Notes: a model not told the origin generated them from the sequence alone. DNA of 64,000 bases from Alphaproteobacteria bacterium (GCA_017307375.1 JAFKFH010000009.1:62001-126000); one strand, 5' to 3'. Shown: positions 1-11,464, numbered from the stretch's first letter. Numbers and translations are program-made.

Positions 1-37
1 CGATGAGGCGATTGGCGGTGGCGACTTTAAGCGACAT
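1..37 (-). CDS. DUF2849 family protein, 5' fragment only
   Basis: Only the first 12 codons are inside the window. They read MSLKVATANRLI, which matches the start of DUF2849 proteins, small proteins of unknown function usually found between cysG and the sulfite reductase gene in alphaproteobacteria. A purine-rich GAGGAAAG lies about 12 bases before the ATG. The gene begins 18 bases after the cysG stop on the same strand, so the two are probably co-transcribed. The family call rests on very few residues plus context. The rest of the gene lies outside the window. Confidence 0.5.
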   Translation of the reverse strand, partial: MSLKVATANRLI

Positions 38-55
38 CGGTCGGGTACTCTTTCC

Positions 56-1465
56 TCAATACGCGGCCTGCCAGGCCAGGTCGGCGGCCAGGGCGGGCGA
101 TGCCTTGGCCCGCCGCGCGACCTCGCCGATGACCAGCAGCGCGGGCGCGACGATCCGGTTGTCGGCGACCAGCCGGCCAAGCTCGGCAACCGGGCCGGAA
201 ACCACCCGCTGCTCGGGCCGGGTGCCATTCTCGATCACGGCGACCGGGGTCGCCGGGTTGATGCCGGCCGCGACCAGGCGGTCGGCAATGGTGGCCGCCT
301 GGGCGATGCCCATGTAGACGACGACGGTCTGATCGGGCCGGGCCGCCGCCTGCCAGTCGATGCGCGGCAGCCCGTCGGCGCCCTGGCCGGTGACCAGGGT
401 GACGGCGCCGGCATCGCGGCGATGGGTCAGCGGAATACCCGCCGCGGCGGTGGCGCCGAGGGCCGCGGTGATGCCGGGCACGACGACGACGTGGACGCCA
501 TGCCGCTCGGCATATTCGACCTCCTCGCCGCCACGGCCGAACACGAAGGGATCGCCACCCTTCAGGCGCAGCACCCGCTTGCCGGCACGGGCAGCGGCGA
601 CGATCATGTCGTTGATCTCGTCCTGGGTGAAGTTGTGCGCACCGGCGCGCTTGCCGACATTGACCCGCTCGGCGTCGCGGCGGACGCGGTCGAGGATTTC
701 CGGGGTCACCAACTCGTCGTGGAAGACGATGTCGACCTCGGCCATCACGCGGGCGGCCTTGAGCGTCAGCAGTTCGGGATCGCCGGGGCCGGCACCGACG
801 ATGTAGAGGATGCCGCGCTCGGGCGCGGCCTGCCCCTCGCGCGCGACCAGGGTGGCGAGCTCAGCCTCGACCCCGCGCTCGTCGCCCGAGAGGACACGTT
901 CGGCCAGGCTCGATCCGAAGAAGCGCTCCCAGAAGCGACGACGGGCGACGGCATCGCGCACGCTCGCCTTGACCTGGTCGCGGAAGCGCGCGGCGATCTC
1001 GGCCAGGCGGCCGAGCCGCGCGGGCAACGCCGCTTCGACGGCGTCGCGCACCCGGCGCGCCAGGACCGGCGCCGTGCCGCCGGTGCCGATGGCGACGACG
1101 ATCTGGCCGCGATCGATGATCGCCGGCATCAGGAAAGACGAATTGTGCGCATCGTCGACGATGTTGAACGGCACGTGATTCGCCGCGGCGGCCGCGCCCA
1201 CCGCCAGATCCTGCGCCCGGTCGCCCGAGGCGGCGAAGACGAGCGCATGGCCGGCAATGTCGGCCGGCGCAAAGTCGCGGGCCGCATGCTCAACGAGATC
1301 GTCTCCCAGCAGCGCGCGAACCTCGGCCGTGACGGCCGGGGCAACGATGGTGACCCGGGCACCGGCGGCGGAAAGCAGTCGCGCCTTGCGTGCCGCGAGT
1401 TCGCCGCCGCCGACGACGAGGGCCGCACGGCCCTTGAGCGTGAGGAAAACCGGGAACTGATCCAT
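56..1465 (-). CDS. cysG: Siroheme synthase CysG (trifunctional)
   Basis: This cytoplasmic enzyme makes siroheme, the cofactor of sulfite and nitrite reductases, from uroporphyrinogen III. The N-terminal part (about residues 1-200) is the precorrin-2 dehydrogenase/ferrochelatase, with an NAD-binding glycine motif VVGGGELAARKA near residues 17-28. The C-terminal part is the SAM-dependent uroporphyrinogen-III methyltransferase, with GAGPGDPELLT from residue 224 and LKGGDPFVFGRGGEE further on. At 469 residues it is close to the length of E. coli CysG, so all three activities are expected. It heads a minus-strand operon with a DUF2849 gene 18 bases downstream, which is the usual assimilatory sulfate reduction arrangement. 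AAGGA precedes the ATG by about 9 bases. Confidence 0.95.
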   Translation of the reverse strand: MDQFPVFLTLKGRAALVVGGGELAARKARLLSAAGARVTIVAPAVTAEVRALLGDDLVEHAARDFAPADIAGHALVFAASGDRAQDLAVGAAAAANHVPFNIVDDAHNSSFLMPAIIDRGQIVVAIGTGGTAPVLARRVRDAVEAALPARLGRLAEIAARFRDQVKASVRDAVARRRFWERFFGSSLAERVLSGDERGVEAELATLVAREGQAAPERGILYIVGAGPGDPELLTLKAARVMAEVDIVFHDELVTPEILDRVRRDAERVNVGKRAGAHNFTQDEINDMIVAAARAGKRVLRLKGGDPFVFGRGGEEVEYAERHGVHVVVVPGITAALGATAAAGIPLTHRRDAGAVTLVTGQGADGLPRIDWQAAARPDQTVVVYMGIAQAATIADRLVAAGINPATPVAVIENGTRPEQRVVSGPVAELGRLVADNRIVAPALLVIGEVARRAKASPALAADLAWQAAY

Positions 1466-1772
1466 GAGAGGCGGTCCTTCTGCAACCCGCGCGGCGGGTC
1501 GAACTGTGTGAAGGACTATTTCACATCAAACTCCTGCGCTCAATGCCTTTAACAACACATTTGCGAGTGTATTTAAATATAACAGTAAATTAGTGTTTTT
1601 AAGCAATGTGACGGTTTTATAGCCAATTCAAAGATTTAAGCTAAAATCCGATGTTTCTGATTGCCTGGAAACCGGCTTTCGGGCATGCTTGAATGGTTAA
1701 GGAAGCGTTAATCAAACGTCCTTCCCTTCACCGATATGGCCGCCACCCGACCCGTTCCAGGTGCAGATTCAT
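1466..1772. other. AT-rich divergent intergenic region
   Basis: This 307-base gap between cysG (minus) and the small plus-strand gene at 1773 is much richer in A and T than its surroundings, especially at 1550-1650. No coding frame with convincing codon use was found. It should hold the promoters of both flanking genes. A palindrome at 1507-1525, described separately, is the only clear structured site. Confidence 0.6.
1507..1525. promoter_or_regulatory. Palindrome upstream of cysG, possible operator
   Basis: TGTGAA at 1507-1512 and TTCACA at 1520-1525 form a perfect inverted repeat with a 7-base spacer. It lies 42-60 bases before the cysG start codon. The arms resemble CRP half sites, but the spacing is wrong for CRP (9 bases between TGTGA and TCACA rather than 6). 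A LysR-type activator of the sulfur genes is a reasonable alternative. No regulator gene is nearby, so the binding protein is unknown. Confidence 0.4.
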
Positions 1773-2000
1773 ATGGCTGTTCATTTGCCGCTCAAGACCG
1801 CCCACGGCCGGACCTATCTGGCCCCGGAAGCCAACCAGGTGATCAATCAGGCCCGACTGCGCGCCGGCTACGATGCGACGCGGCTGGCCATGCATGTCGG
1901 CCTCGACCGGGTCAAGCTCAACCTGATCATCGGCGGCCAGGACCCGGTGCCGAACGCCCTGCTGGTCAAGCTCAAGGAATTCGTCGCCCGCCACGGCTGA
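1773..2000 (+). CDS. Small helix-turn-helix-like protein, function unknown
   Basis: A 75-residue protein not assigned to a named family. Residues about 27-70 look like a compact helical DNA-binding fold: ARLRAGYDATRLAMHVGL followed by a second helical pair ending LLVKLKEFVARHG. This resembles the layout of Cro/CI-type domains without being a clear match. The codon pattern is strongly coding (G/C third positions), which favours this frame over the opposite strand. The ATG at 1773 is preferred because AGGTG sits 8 bases before it; a GTG at 1761 is possible. The gene converges on ureG with only about 60 bases between stops. A role in regulating the adjacent urease block is possible but not shown. 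Confidence 0.55.
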   Translation: MAVHLPLKTAHGRTYLAPEANQVINQARLRAGYDATRLAMHVGLDRVKLNLIIGGQDPVPNALLVKLKEFVARHG

Positions 2001-2018
2001 GACCAGCTGGGGTTCGGG

Positions 2019-2059
2019 CGGCAAGGTTCAGGCGGCAAGGCCGCCTGGGTCGGCAAGGT

Positions 2060-2079
<20 letters not shown>
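2019..2079. terminator. Two tandem 29-bp repeats, each a hairpin; likely bidirectional terminator
   Basis: A 29-base sequence occurs at 2019-2047 and again at 2051-2079, identical in both copies. Each copy contains CAGGCGGC-AAG-GCCGCCTG, a perfect 8-base stem with a 3-base loop (2029-2047 and 2061-2079). The pair lies between the convergent stop codons of the small gene ending at 2000 and ureG ending at 2060, and the second hairpin overlaps the last codons of ureG. There is no T-run, so if these terminate transcription they do so as strong stems or with Rho. Confidence 0.6.
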
Positions 2080-2670
<591 letters not shown>

Positions 2671-2674
<4 letters not shown>

Positions 2675-3357
2675 GAGCGGAACAACCTCGTGTACTGGGT
2701 TTCGTGACGCATGGAAGCAAGCTCGACGCCGAGGGCGGCCGAGCCGATCTCGTCGAGCGGCGTGGTTTCGGCACGACCCGCGGCCGCCAGGACCACGGGC
2801 AACAGCCGGGCCTGGGCGATCTGACCGGCGGTCTGGCCGAGCGGGACCAGCCGCACCCCGGCCGAGACCAGATTGGCCGCGAAGGCCTCGAGATAGGCGA
2901 CCAGCGCCGCAGCGAGCGGCACCCCGGAGGCAGCGGCCGCAACCCCCACCGCGACGGCATGGGCGAGCGGCCGCCCGGCAAGCAGACCGGCGAGCCGGTC
3001 CAACCAGGGATCAGGCCAGGCCGATCGCGATGTCGACAGAAAGGCGGCACCGGGCTGGAACGCCTCGAGCGCGGTTTCCGACGTGCCCCGCCAGCAGGCG
3101 GCGATCTCGATCACCTCGCCCAGGGTGACCTCGTCGTCGGCCGCGACCGCGCGCCAGGCGGCCGCCAGCAGCGCGCCGTCGATCAGCCCGGGGCCGTCGG
3201 CCAGCGTCGTCTCGATCCAGTCGAACAGCGCGTCGCCCGTGGTCACCATGCCGGCCTCCACCGCGTATTCCAGGCCGTGGCTGTAGCTGAAGCCGCCGGT
3301 CGGATAGGCCGGCGACAGCCAGGTCATCAGGCGATAGAGGGCGGCGACCTCAGTCAT
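2671..3357 (-). CDS. ureF: Urease accessory protein UreF
   Basis: UreF is the all-helical partner that joins UreD and UreG in the pre-activation complex on apo-urease. The sequence starts [19 protein letters not shown] and continues [17 protein letters not shown], the standard N-terminal signature. It has 228 residues, a normal length. The frame is open further upstream, but that part is the out-of-frame His-codon run of ureE, so the ATG at 3357 was chosen; it overlaps the ureE stop by 8 bases. It is followed by ureG with a 4-base overlap. Confidence 0.95.
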
Positions 3358-3898
3358 GATGATGGTGGTGGTGGCCGTGATGGTGATCATGATGGTGGTC
3401 GTGATCATGATCATGGTGATGATGGTGGTGACCGCCGGCGTGATGGTGGCCGGGATCGTGATTCTGCTGGCCGTAGGCGCCGCCCTCCGGATCGAACGGG
3501 GCGGCAACCGCCGCGACCTCGGCCCCCAGACCCTTCAGCATGTCGACGATCACGTGATCGTCGCGGATCAGGATGCGACCATCCTCGATCCGGGCCGGCA
3601 GGTGACGGTTGCCGAGATGCCAGGCGAGCCGGGCCAGCGTCGCCGCATCCGGCGCGGAGACCGCGATCAAAGCCTCGTCCGCCGCCTTGACCAGGACGAT
3701 GCCGCCGTCGTCCAGTGCCAGGCCGTCGCCGTCGCGCAAGGTCGTCGCCTCGGCCAGGTCGAGCAGGAAATGCAGCCCGCCATCGGCCTTCAGCGCGATG
3801 CGCCGGCGATAGCGGTCCTCGAACACCAGCGTGATGCGGTCGACCACGTCACCGGCGGCGAACGTACCCGCCGCCGCCACCTTGCCCGCACGTTTCAT
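3350..3898 (-). CDS. ureE: Urease nickel metallochaperone UreE with long His tail
   Basis: UreE binds nickel and hands it to UreG. The N-terminal peptide-binding and ferredoxin-like domains fill residues 1-145. The last 36 residues (147-182) contain 24 histidines with interspersed aspartates. His-rich UreE tails are known from other bacteria and bind several nickel ions, so this form probably also stores nickel. The gene is 182 residues. It overlaps the ureF start by 8 bases. The tail is coded by a near-repetitive run of CAT/CAC/GAT codons at 3353-3450 that could vary in length between strains. Confidence 0.95.
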   Translation of the reverse strand: MKRAGKVAAAGTFAAGDVVDRITLVFEDRYRRRIALKADGGLHFLLDLAEATTLRDGDGLALDDGGIVLVKAADEALIAVSAPDAATLARLAWHLGNRHLPARIEDGRILIRDDHVIVDMLKGLGAEVAAVAAPFDPEGGAYGQQNHDPGHHHAGGHHHHHHDHDHDHHHDHHHGHHHHHHD

Positions 3899-3921
3899 CG
3901 TGAGGCTTCCTCCCTTTGAAC

Positions 3922-5634
<1,713 letters not shown>

Positions 5635-5635
5635 G

Positions 5636-5941
5636 TCACAGCGCTCCGTCGATCTGGTTGTCGAAACCGAAGACCTTGCGGTCGCCGCCAAGGGCGACCA
5701 GGGTCACGGTGCGGGTCTGGCCCGGCTCGAAGCGAACCGCCGTGCCGGCGGCGATGTCGAGGCGAAAACCGCGCGCCTGGGCGCGGTCGAACGACAGCGC
5801 CGCATTGGTCTCGAAGAAGTGGTAATGGCTGCCGACCTGGATCGGCCGGTCGCCGGTATTGGCCACGTCGAGCGTGACGGTCGGGCGCCCGGCATTGAGC
5901 TCGATCTCGCCGGGCTGGGGGAAAATCTCTCCGGGAATCAT
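5636..5941 (-). CDS. ureB: Urease beta subunit UreB
   Basis: A 101-residue structural subunit of the urease (UreABC)3 complex. It starts [20 protein letters not shown] and includes the conserved [19 protein letters not shown] segment and the ending [17 protein letters not shown]. It is a separate gene, as in most bacteria, not fused to ureA as in Helicobacter. It lies 11 bases after ureA and one base before ureC. Confidence 0.97.
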   Translation of the reverse strand: MIPGEIFPQPGEIELNAGRPTVTLDVANTGDRPIQVGSHYHFFETNAALSFDRAQARGFRLDIAAGTAVRFEPGQTRTVTLVALGGDRKVFGFDNQIDGAL

Positions 5942-5952
5942 CGGGGCCTCCG

Positions 5953-6255
5953 TCAGCGGATCGGCTGGTGGACGGTGACGAGCTTGGTGCCGTCGGGGAA
6001 GGTCGCCTCGACCTGGATGTCGTGGATCATCTCCGCAATGCCGGGCATCACCTGCTCACGCGTCAGCACCGTGGCCCCGGCCTGCATCAGCTCGGCCACG
6101 GTACGGCCGTCGCGCGCCCCTTCGACCACGAAGTCGGTGATCAGCGCCACCGCCTCCGGGTGGTTCAGCTTGACGCCGCGGGCGAGCCGCTTGCGCGCGA
6201 CCTCGGCCGCCATGGCAATCAGAAGCTTGTCCTTCTCGCGCGGCGTCAGGTTCAT
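5953..6255 (-). CDS. ureA: Urease gamma subunit UreA
   Basis: A 100-residue urease gamma subunit beginning [20 protein letters not shown] and containing [20 protein letters not shown] and the ending [15 protein letters not shown], all hallmarks of UreA. It is a structural subunit of the cytoplasmic enzyme. It lies 20 bases after ureD on the same strand. Confidence 0.97.
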   Translation of the reverse strand: MNLTPREKDKLLIAMAAEVARKRLARGVKLNHPEAVALITDFVVEGARDGRTVAELMQAGATVLTREQVMPGIAEMIHDIQVEATFPDGTKLVTVHQPIR

Positions 6256-6275
6256 CGCCGTCCTCCCCTGCCCTT

Positions 6276-7121
6276 CTACGTATGCCAGACCCGCGGCAAG
6301 CGAGGCTCGAAGCCAGCCGCCGCATTGCGGAAACCCATCCAGAACGCGCCGACGGCGCGGCGCAGCGACTGCGCGCCTTCATGCATCAGCCGGATGACCA
6401 GGACGCCGTTGACCACGGTCGCGCCGGCGCGCGGATCGTCGCCGAGCAGCTCGCGTGCCAGCTCCAGCCGTTCGGCCGCATCGTCGGCGACATAGAGGAT
6501 GGTGGCGAAGGCAGCCGCGCCATTCAGCCCGGCCGCCGCCTTCGCCGTGCGTTGATGATCGCGGTCGAGCCGCGCGCGGTCGAGCCAGACCGGTCGGCCG
6601 TCGCGCCGGACGCGCCAGGCGTCCTGCCAGAGGCCGTAGGTAAAGCCTTCGCCGCGCGCCGCCCGGCCCAGCACGACCAGTTCGGCGGCGAGGAGCCGGC
6701 CGCCCGGCGCGACATCCACCGCGGTCTCGCGCGCCAGCCGCGCACCATCGAACAGGATGGTCTCCTGGGGCAGCCATTCGGCCCAGGCGCCGGCACCGAC
6801 GGTCAGCGTCTGGCTGACGAAGGCGGTATCGCCGGTCGAGCGATAGACTTTCTCGGCCGCCTGGGTGGTGATCTGCGCCGCCGTGCCCGGTCCCCATGCC
6901 GCGCCGAGATCCAGGCGGTCGCCGCCGGCAATGCCGCCGGAGGTAGTCACGAGCACCGCGCCGAACGGCTCGCCCGGCTCGTCATGGGGGAACAGGATAC
7001 GGCAGGGATCGTGCTGGTAGAGATCGGCCAGCCGGGTGCGGCCGTCGCGCAGGGCGACAGCGATCGAGGCGCCGCCGACCGAGCGCTGCAGGCGCGGCTT
7101 GATGATCTGATCGTGTTTCAC
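6276..7121 (-). CDS. ureD: Urease accessory protein UreD
   Basis: UreD (UreH) is the scaffold that binds apo-urease and recruits UreF and UreG for nickel insertion. The protein has 281 residues. Recognisable family segments include [27 protein letters not shown] and [14 protein letters not shown]. The start is a GTG at 7121, one base after the urtE stop codon, so translation of the accessory genes follows directly from the transporter genes. Confidence 0.95.
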   Translation of the reverse strand: MKHDQIIKPRLQRSVGGASIAVALRDGRTRLADLYQHDPCRILFPHDEPGEPFGAVLVTTSGGIAGGDRLDLGAAWGPGTAAQITTQAAEKVYRSTGDTAFVSQTLTVGAGAWAEWLPQETILFDGARLARETAVDVAPGGRLLAAELVVLGRAARGEGFTYGLWQDAWRVRRDGRPVWLDRARLDRDHQRTAKAAAGLNGAAAFATILYVADDAAERLELARELLGDDPRAGATVVNGVLVIRLMHEGAQSLRRAVGAFWMGFRNAAAGFEPRLPRVWHT

Positions 7122-7122
7122 G

Positions 7123-7818
7123 TCAGACGGTAAGGTAGCGGCGAACCTCTGTTTCCGCCAGATCGTCGGCGGCCCCGGACAAAACGGCCTCGCCGCGCTC
7201 CATCACCACCAGGCGCTGGCCCAGCGCGCGGGCAAAATCGTAATACTGCTCGACCAGCAGGATCGCCATCTCGCCGCCTTGGGCCAGCAGGCGGATGACC
7301 CGCTCGATATCCTTGATGATCGAGGGCTGGATGCCCTCGGTCGGTTCGTCCAGCACCAGCAGCTTGGGCTTGGTCACCAGCGCCCGCCCGATGGCAAGCT
7401 GCTGCTGCTGGCCGCCGGAAAGATCGCCGCCGCGGCGGTTGCGCATGTCGCGCAGCACCGGGAACAGCTCGTAGATCTCGTCAGGAATCCGGCGTTCCGA
7501 CCGCGGCAGGCAGGCAAAGCCGGTCTTCAGGTTTTCCTCGACCGTAAGCCGGGGAAAGATCTCGCGCCCCTGCGGCACCAGCCCGAAGCCCAGCCGCGCC
7601 CGCTTGTGCGGCGCGATGGTGTCGACCGGCTGCCCCTCCCACTTGATCGCGCCGCCCCGGATCTGGGCCAGGCCGAAGATCGCCCGGATCAGCGAGGTCT
7701 TGCCGACGCCGTTGCGGCCCAGCACGCAGGTCACCTGGCCGACCGGCGCCTCGATCGACAGATCGCGCAGGATGTGGCTGGCCCCGTAGAACAGATTGAT
7801 GCGCTCGACCGTCAGCAT
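7123..7818 (-). CDS. urtE: Urea ABC transporter ATP-binding protein UrtE
   Basis: The second ATPase of the urea importer. At 231 residues it has Walker A GRNGVGKTS, the ABC signature LSGGQQQQLAIGRAL and Walker B KLLVLDEPTEGIQPS. The GIQPSII segment after Walker B is characteristic of UrtE/LivF proteins. The ATG at 7818 (MLTVERINLFYGAS) gives the standard N-terminus; a longer open frame would overlap urtD. It begins 4 bases after the urtD stop. Confidence 0.95.
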   Translation of the reverse strand: MLTVERINLFYGASHILRDLSIEAPVGQVTCVLGRNGVGKTSLIRAIFGLAQIRGGAIKWEGQPVDTIAPHKRARLGFGLVPQGREIFPRLTVEENLKTGFACLPRSERRIPDEIYELFPVLRDMRNRRGGDLSGGQQQQLAIGRALVTKPKLLVLDEPTEGIQPSIIKDIERVIRLLAQGGEMAILLVEQYYDFARALGQRLVVMERGEAVLSGAADDLAETEVRRYLTV

Positions 7819-7822
7819 CGGT

Positions 7823-8572
7823 TCACCGCCCCAGATAGACGTCGATGACGCGCGGATCGGCCGAGACATGGTCGATCGACCCCTCGGCCAGCACCGATCC
7901 CTCGTGCAGCACCGTGACCTTGGCCCCCAGCGCCCGGACGAAGACCATGTCGTGTTCGACCACCACGATCGTGCGCTTGCCCTTCAGCGACAGGATCAGC
8001 TCGGCCGTCTTCTCGGTCTCGGCGTCGGTCATGCCGGCAACCGGTTCGTCGAGCAGCAGGATCTGCGATTCCTGGATCAGCAGCATGCCGATCTCGAGCC
8101 ATTGCTTCTGGCCATGGCTGAGCGCGCCGGCCAGCCAGCCGGCGCGGTGGCTCAGCCCGACGAAGTCGAGCATCTGGTCGATCCGGTCGCGCAGCTCGCC
8201 GGTCATCCGCGCCCACAGGACGCGGAAGGTCAGGCGCGGGCCGGCGGCGGCGAGTTCGAGATTCTCGAACACGGTCAGGTGCTCGAACACCGTCGGCTTC
8301 TGGAACTTGCGGCCGATGCCGAGATTGGCGATCGCGGTTTCGTCGAGCTTGGTCAGGTCGACGGTGCCGGCAAAATAGACCTCGCCGGTATCGGGCCGGG
8401 TCTTGCCGGTGATGATGTCCATCATCGTGGTCTTGCCGGCACCGTTCGGACCGATGATCGTGCGCAGCTCGCCGGGATCCATGACCAGCGACAGGTTGTT
8501 CAGCGCCTTGAAGCCGTCGAACGAAACCGAGACGCCGTCGAGATAGAGTTGCGACGTGGGACGGGCGCTCAT
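7823..8572 (-). CDS. urtD: Urea ABC transporter ATP-binding protein UrtD
   Basis: A 249-residue LivG-type ATPase. Walker A GPNGAGKTT occurs in the N-terminal third, the signature is the UrtD-type LSHGQKQWLEIGM (not the LSGGQ form), and Walker B is ILLLDEPVAGMTDAE. It pairs with UrtE to power urea import through UrtB and UrtC. It follows urtC with a one-base gap. Confidence 0.95.
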   Translation of the reverse strand: MSARPTSQLYLDGVSVSFDGFKALNNLSLVMDPGELRTIIGPNGAGKTTMMDIITGKTRPDTGEVYFAGTVDLTKLDETAIANLGIGRKFQKPTVFEHLTVFENLELAAAGPRLTFRVLWARMTGELRDRIDQMLDFVGLSHRAGWLAGALSHGQKQWLEIGMLLIQESQILLLDEPVAGMTDAETEKTAELILSLKGKRTIVVVEHDMVFVRALGAKVTVLHEGSVLAEGSIDHVSADPRVIDVYLGR

Positions 8573-8573
8573 C

Positions 8574-9698
8574 TCACTCTCCTGCCGCCGCTTGCGGACG
8601 CGGCGTGCCGATCATGCCCTTGAGGCGGCTGGCCAAGCCCAGGATCCCCTGCGGCAGGCCCAGCGTGACGAGCACGAACACGCCGCCGAGGAAGAACAGC
8701 CAGAAATCCGGGGCGATGCCCGTGAACCACGACTTGGCCCCGTTGATGGCGAGCGCGCCGATGATCGGGCCGGCCAGGGTGCCGCGGCCGCCGACCGCGA
8801 CCCAGATCGCGATCTCGATCGAATTGGCGGGCGAGAATTCGCCGGGGTTGATGATGCCGACCTGCGGCACGTAGAGCGCGCCGGCAATCCCGGCCAGCAC
8901 CGCCGACAGGGTGAAGGCGAACAACCGCGCGCCGACCACCGAATGGCCGATGAAGCGAACGCGGCTTTCGGCATCGCGCGCGGCCACCAGCACGCGGCCG
9001 AGCCGGGACGCCACGACGGCACGGGCAGCGATGTAGCCCAGCCCCAGCGCGATCACCGAGGCGGCATAGAGCCACAGCCGCGTCGACTTGGCCTGCAGGT
9101 TGTAGCCGAGCAGGTCCTTGAAATCGGTCAGGCCGTTATTGCCGCCGAAGCCCATCTCGTTGCGGAAGAAGGCCAGCATCAGCGCGAAGGTCAGCGCCTG
9201 GGTGATGATCGACAGATAGACGCCCGAGACGCGGCTGCGGAAGGCGAACCAGCCGACGACGAAGGCGAGCGCGCCGGGCACCACGATCACCATGATCATC
9301 GCGAAGGCGAAGCTGTCGAAGCCGAGCCAGTACCACGGCAGTTCCTTCCAGTTCAGGAACACCATGAAATCGGGCAGGATCGCGTTGCCGTAGGACCCGC
9401 GCGTGCCGATCTGGCGCATCAGGTACATGCCCATGCAGTACCCGCCCAGCCCGAAGAAGGCGCCGTGGCCCAGGCTGAGGATGCCGCCATAGCCCCAGAC
9501 GAGATCGAGGCTGAGGGCCAGCAGGGCAAAGCAGATGTACTTGCCGAGCAGCGGGATCACGTGGTCGGCGATCGAGAAGGTCGAGCCTGGCGCAGCCAGC
9601 AGGTTCATGACCGGCACCGCCACCAGCAGCACCGCGCCGCACAGCAGGAAGACGATCCAGAAGCGGGCACCGAAGACGCTGGTCTGTGGCACGGTCAT
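8574..9698 (-). CDS. urtC: Urea ABC transporter permease UrtC
   Basis: A 374-residue LivM-type inner-membrane permease with about ten hydrophobic segments. The family motif WGYGGILSLGHGAFFGLGGY and the later GGRGTLAGPIIGALAINGAKSW are clear. UrtC forms the membrane channel with UrtB. The start lies 10 bases after the urtB stop. Confidence 0.94.
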   Translation of the reverse strand: MTVPQTSVFGARFWIVFLLCGAVLLVAVPVMNLLAAPGSTFSIADHVIPLLGKYICFALLALSLDLVWGYGGILSLGHGAFFGLGGYCMGMYLMRQIGTRGSYGNAILPDFMVFLNWKELPWYWLGFDSFAFAMIMVIVVPGALAFVVGWFAFRSRVSGVYLSIITQALTFALMLAFFRNEMGFGGNNGLTDFKDLLGYNLQAKSTRLWLYAASVIALGLGYIAARAVVASRLGRVLVAARDAESRVRFIGHSVVGARLFAFTLSAVLAGIAGALYVPQVGIINPGEFSPANSIEIAIWVAVGGRGTLAGPIIGALAINGAKSWFTGIAPDFWLFFLGGVFVLVTLGLPQGILGLASRLKGMIGTPRPQAAAGE

Positions 9699-9708
9699 GG
9701 CTGCCCCC

Positions 9709-11319
9709 TCACGCCTCGGCCGAGCGGCCCTTGAGCGCGAACAGGCCGCGCGGGCGTTTCTGCATGAACAGGATGATCGCGACGAGCACCACGATCTTGC
9801 CGAGCATCGCGCCGGCGACGGGTTCGAGGATCTTGTTGACGACCCCGAGCGTCATCGCGCCGACCAGCGTGCCGAGCAGGTTGCCGACGCCGCCGAACAC
9901 GACGACCAGGAAGGAGTCGATGATGTAGATCTGACCGAGATTGGGGCTGACATTGCCGATCTGCGACAGGGCGACGCCGGCCATGCCGGCGATGCCGGAG
10001 CCCAGTGCGAAGGTCAGCGCGTCGACCCGGTCGGTCGCGATGCCGATCGCCGAGGCCATGCGGCGATTCTGCGTCACCGCGCGCATCTCCAGGCCGAAGG
10101 CGGTGCGGCGCAGGATCAGGGCGACCACGGCCAGCACGATCAGGCAGAAGATGATGATGGCGATGCGGTTGTAGGTGACGAAGAAGCCGGGCAGCGCCTC
10201 GAAGCCGCCGGTCATCCACGAGGGATTGGCGATTTCCTTGTTGGGCGCGCCGAAGATCGAGCGCACCACCTGCTGCAGGATCAGGCTGATGCCCCAGGTG
10301 GCCAAGAGCGTCTCGAGCGGCCGGGAATAGAGGAAGCGGATGACGCCGCGTTCAAGGGCGAAGCCGACGGCGCCGGCGACGAAGAAGGCCACGGGCAGCG
10401 CCGCGATCAGGTAGAGGTCGAACCAGCCGGCCGGCAGGAAGGCGCGGAACGCTTCCTGGACCACGTAGGTCGAATAGGCGCCCAGCATGATCATCTCGCC
10501 ATGCGCCATGTTGATGACGCCCATCACGCCGAAGGTGATGGCAAGGCCGATGGCGGCAAGCAGTAGCACCGATCCCAGGCTGATTCCCTGGAAGAGATTC
10601 GCGACCAAGCCGTTGATCCACAGCGTGCGCTCGATCGAGACGAGGGCGGCACGCGCCTTGTCGCGCAAGGCTTGCGGCGCCTGGGCATCGTCGGCGACAC
10701 GCCCGATCAGCCCGCGGGTGGCGGGCGACGCGGTCGCGGCCAGCCGGTCGATCGCGGCCGCGCGCTCGACCTCGGAACCCTGGGACAGTTCGGCGGCGGC
10801 CAGCGCCAGTGCCAGCGCCTCGACGACGCGGGCGTCCTTCTCGGCGGCGGCGGCACGGCGCAGCGCTTCGAGCGAGCCGCCGTTCTTGAACGCTTCCTGG
10901 GCGGCGGCCAGCCGCTCGGCCGGGTTGGAACTGAACAAGGTCAGCTGGGCCAGCGCATTGGTGATCGCGCCGCGCAGCCGGTTGTTGATTCGGGCCTTGT
11001 CGAGGCTTGCGGCATCGACGCCCGTGACCGGCTGGCCGGTTATCGCGTCGATCAGCCTGGCGGCGTCGGCGGGATCGCTGTAGAGCGTTCGACCGTCGGC
11101 GGGATTGCGGTAGAGGCGGCCATCGGCCAGCGCCTTGAGAGCCGGAACCGCAGCGGGTTCGCCGGCGGCGCCCAAGGCCTCGGTCGCCTGGACCTTGGCG
11201 GCGAAATCGTCGCCGGACAGCGCGGTCAGCGGTGCGCTGATATCGGCGGCATGCGCCGTCAGGACCCAGAACAGCGCGGCGAAAATCGGGAGAAGCAGAC
11301 GGGCGACCAGGACATTCAT
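9709..11319 (-). CDS. urtB: Urea ABC transporter permease UrtB with N-terminal periplasmic domain
   Basis: A 536-residue LivH-type permease. As is normal for UrtB, the first 230 or so residues form a secreted helical domain after a signal peptide (MNVLVARLLLPIFAALFW), containing repeats rich in Ala, Asp and Leu. The membrane part then carries FGVMGVINMAHGEMIMLGAY and ends in GGVGNLLGTLVGAMTLGVVN. It follows urtA after a 145-base gap. That gap has GCCGGC self-complementary segments which could lower expression of downstream genes relative to the binding protein. Confidence 0.94.
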   Translation of the reverse strand: MNVLVARLLLPIFAALFWVLTAHAADISAPLTALSGDDFAAKVQATEALGAAGEPAAVPALKALADGRLYRNPADGRTLYSDPADAARLIDAITGQPVTGVDAASLDKARINNRLRGAITNALAQLTLFSSNPAERLAAAQEAFKNGGSLEALRRAAAAEKDARVVEALALALAAAELSQGSEVERAAAIDRLAATASPATRGLIGRVADDAQAPQALRDKARAALVSIERTLWINGLVANLFQGISLGSVLLLAAIGLAITFGVMGVINMAHGEMIMLGAYSTYVVQEAFRAFLPAGWFDLYLIAALPVAFFVAGAVGFALERGVIRFLYSRPLETLLATWGISLILQQVVRSIFGAPNKEIANPSWMTGGFEALPGFFVTYNRIAIIIFCLIVLAVVALILRRTAFGLEMRAVTQNRRMASAIGIATDRVDALTFALGSGIAGMAGVALSQIGNVSPNLGQIYIIDSFLVVVFGGVGNLLGTLVGAMTLGVVNKILEPVAGAMLGKIVVLVAIILFMQKRPRGLFALKGRSAEA

Positions 11320-11464
11320 GCGAGCACGCTTTTTGTTGTTGTTGGTCGTATCGGGAGGGGTGGCGACGGCCTGCCGGCCCCACCGCCGGCCGGCCGCCGC
11401 CCCCCTACCTCGTTTCCCAGACGAAGCTCGTTAGACTCGGGTGTACGCGTTAGTCGTCAGCCAC

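Noticed and set aside
3357-3507. Longer N-terminus for UreF
   Set aside because: The extra residues are Thr/Ile/Met-rich and come from the His codons of ureE read out of frame.
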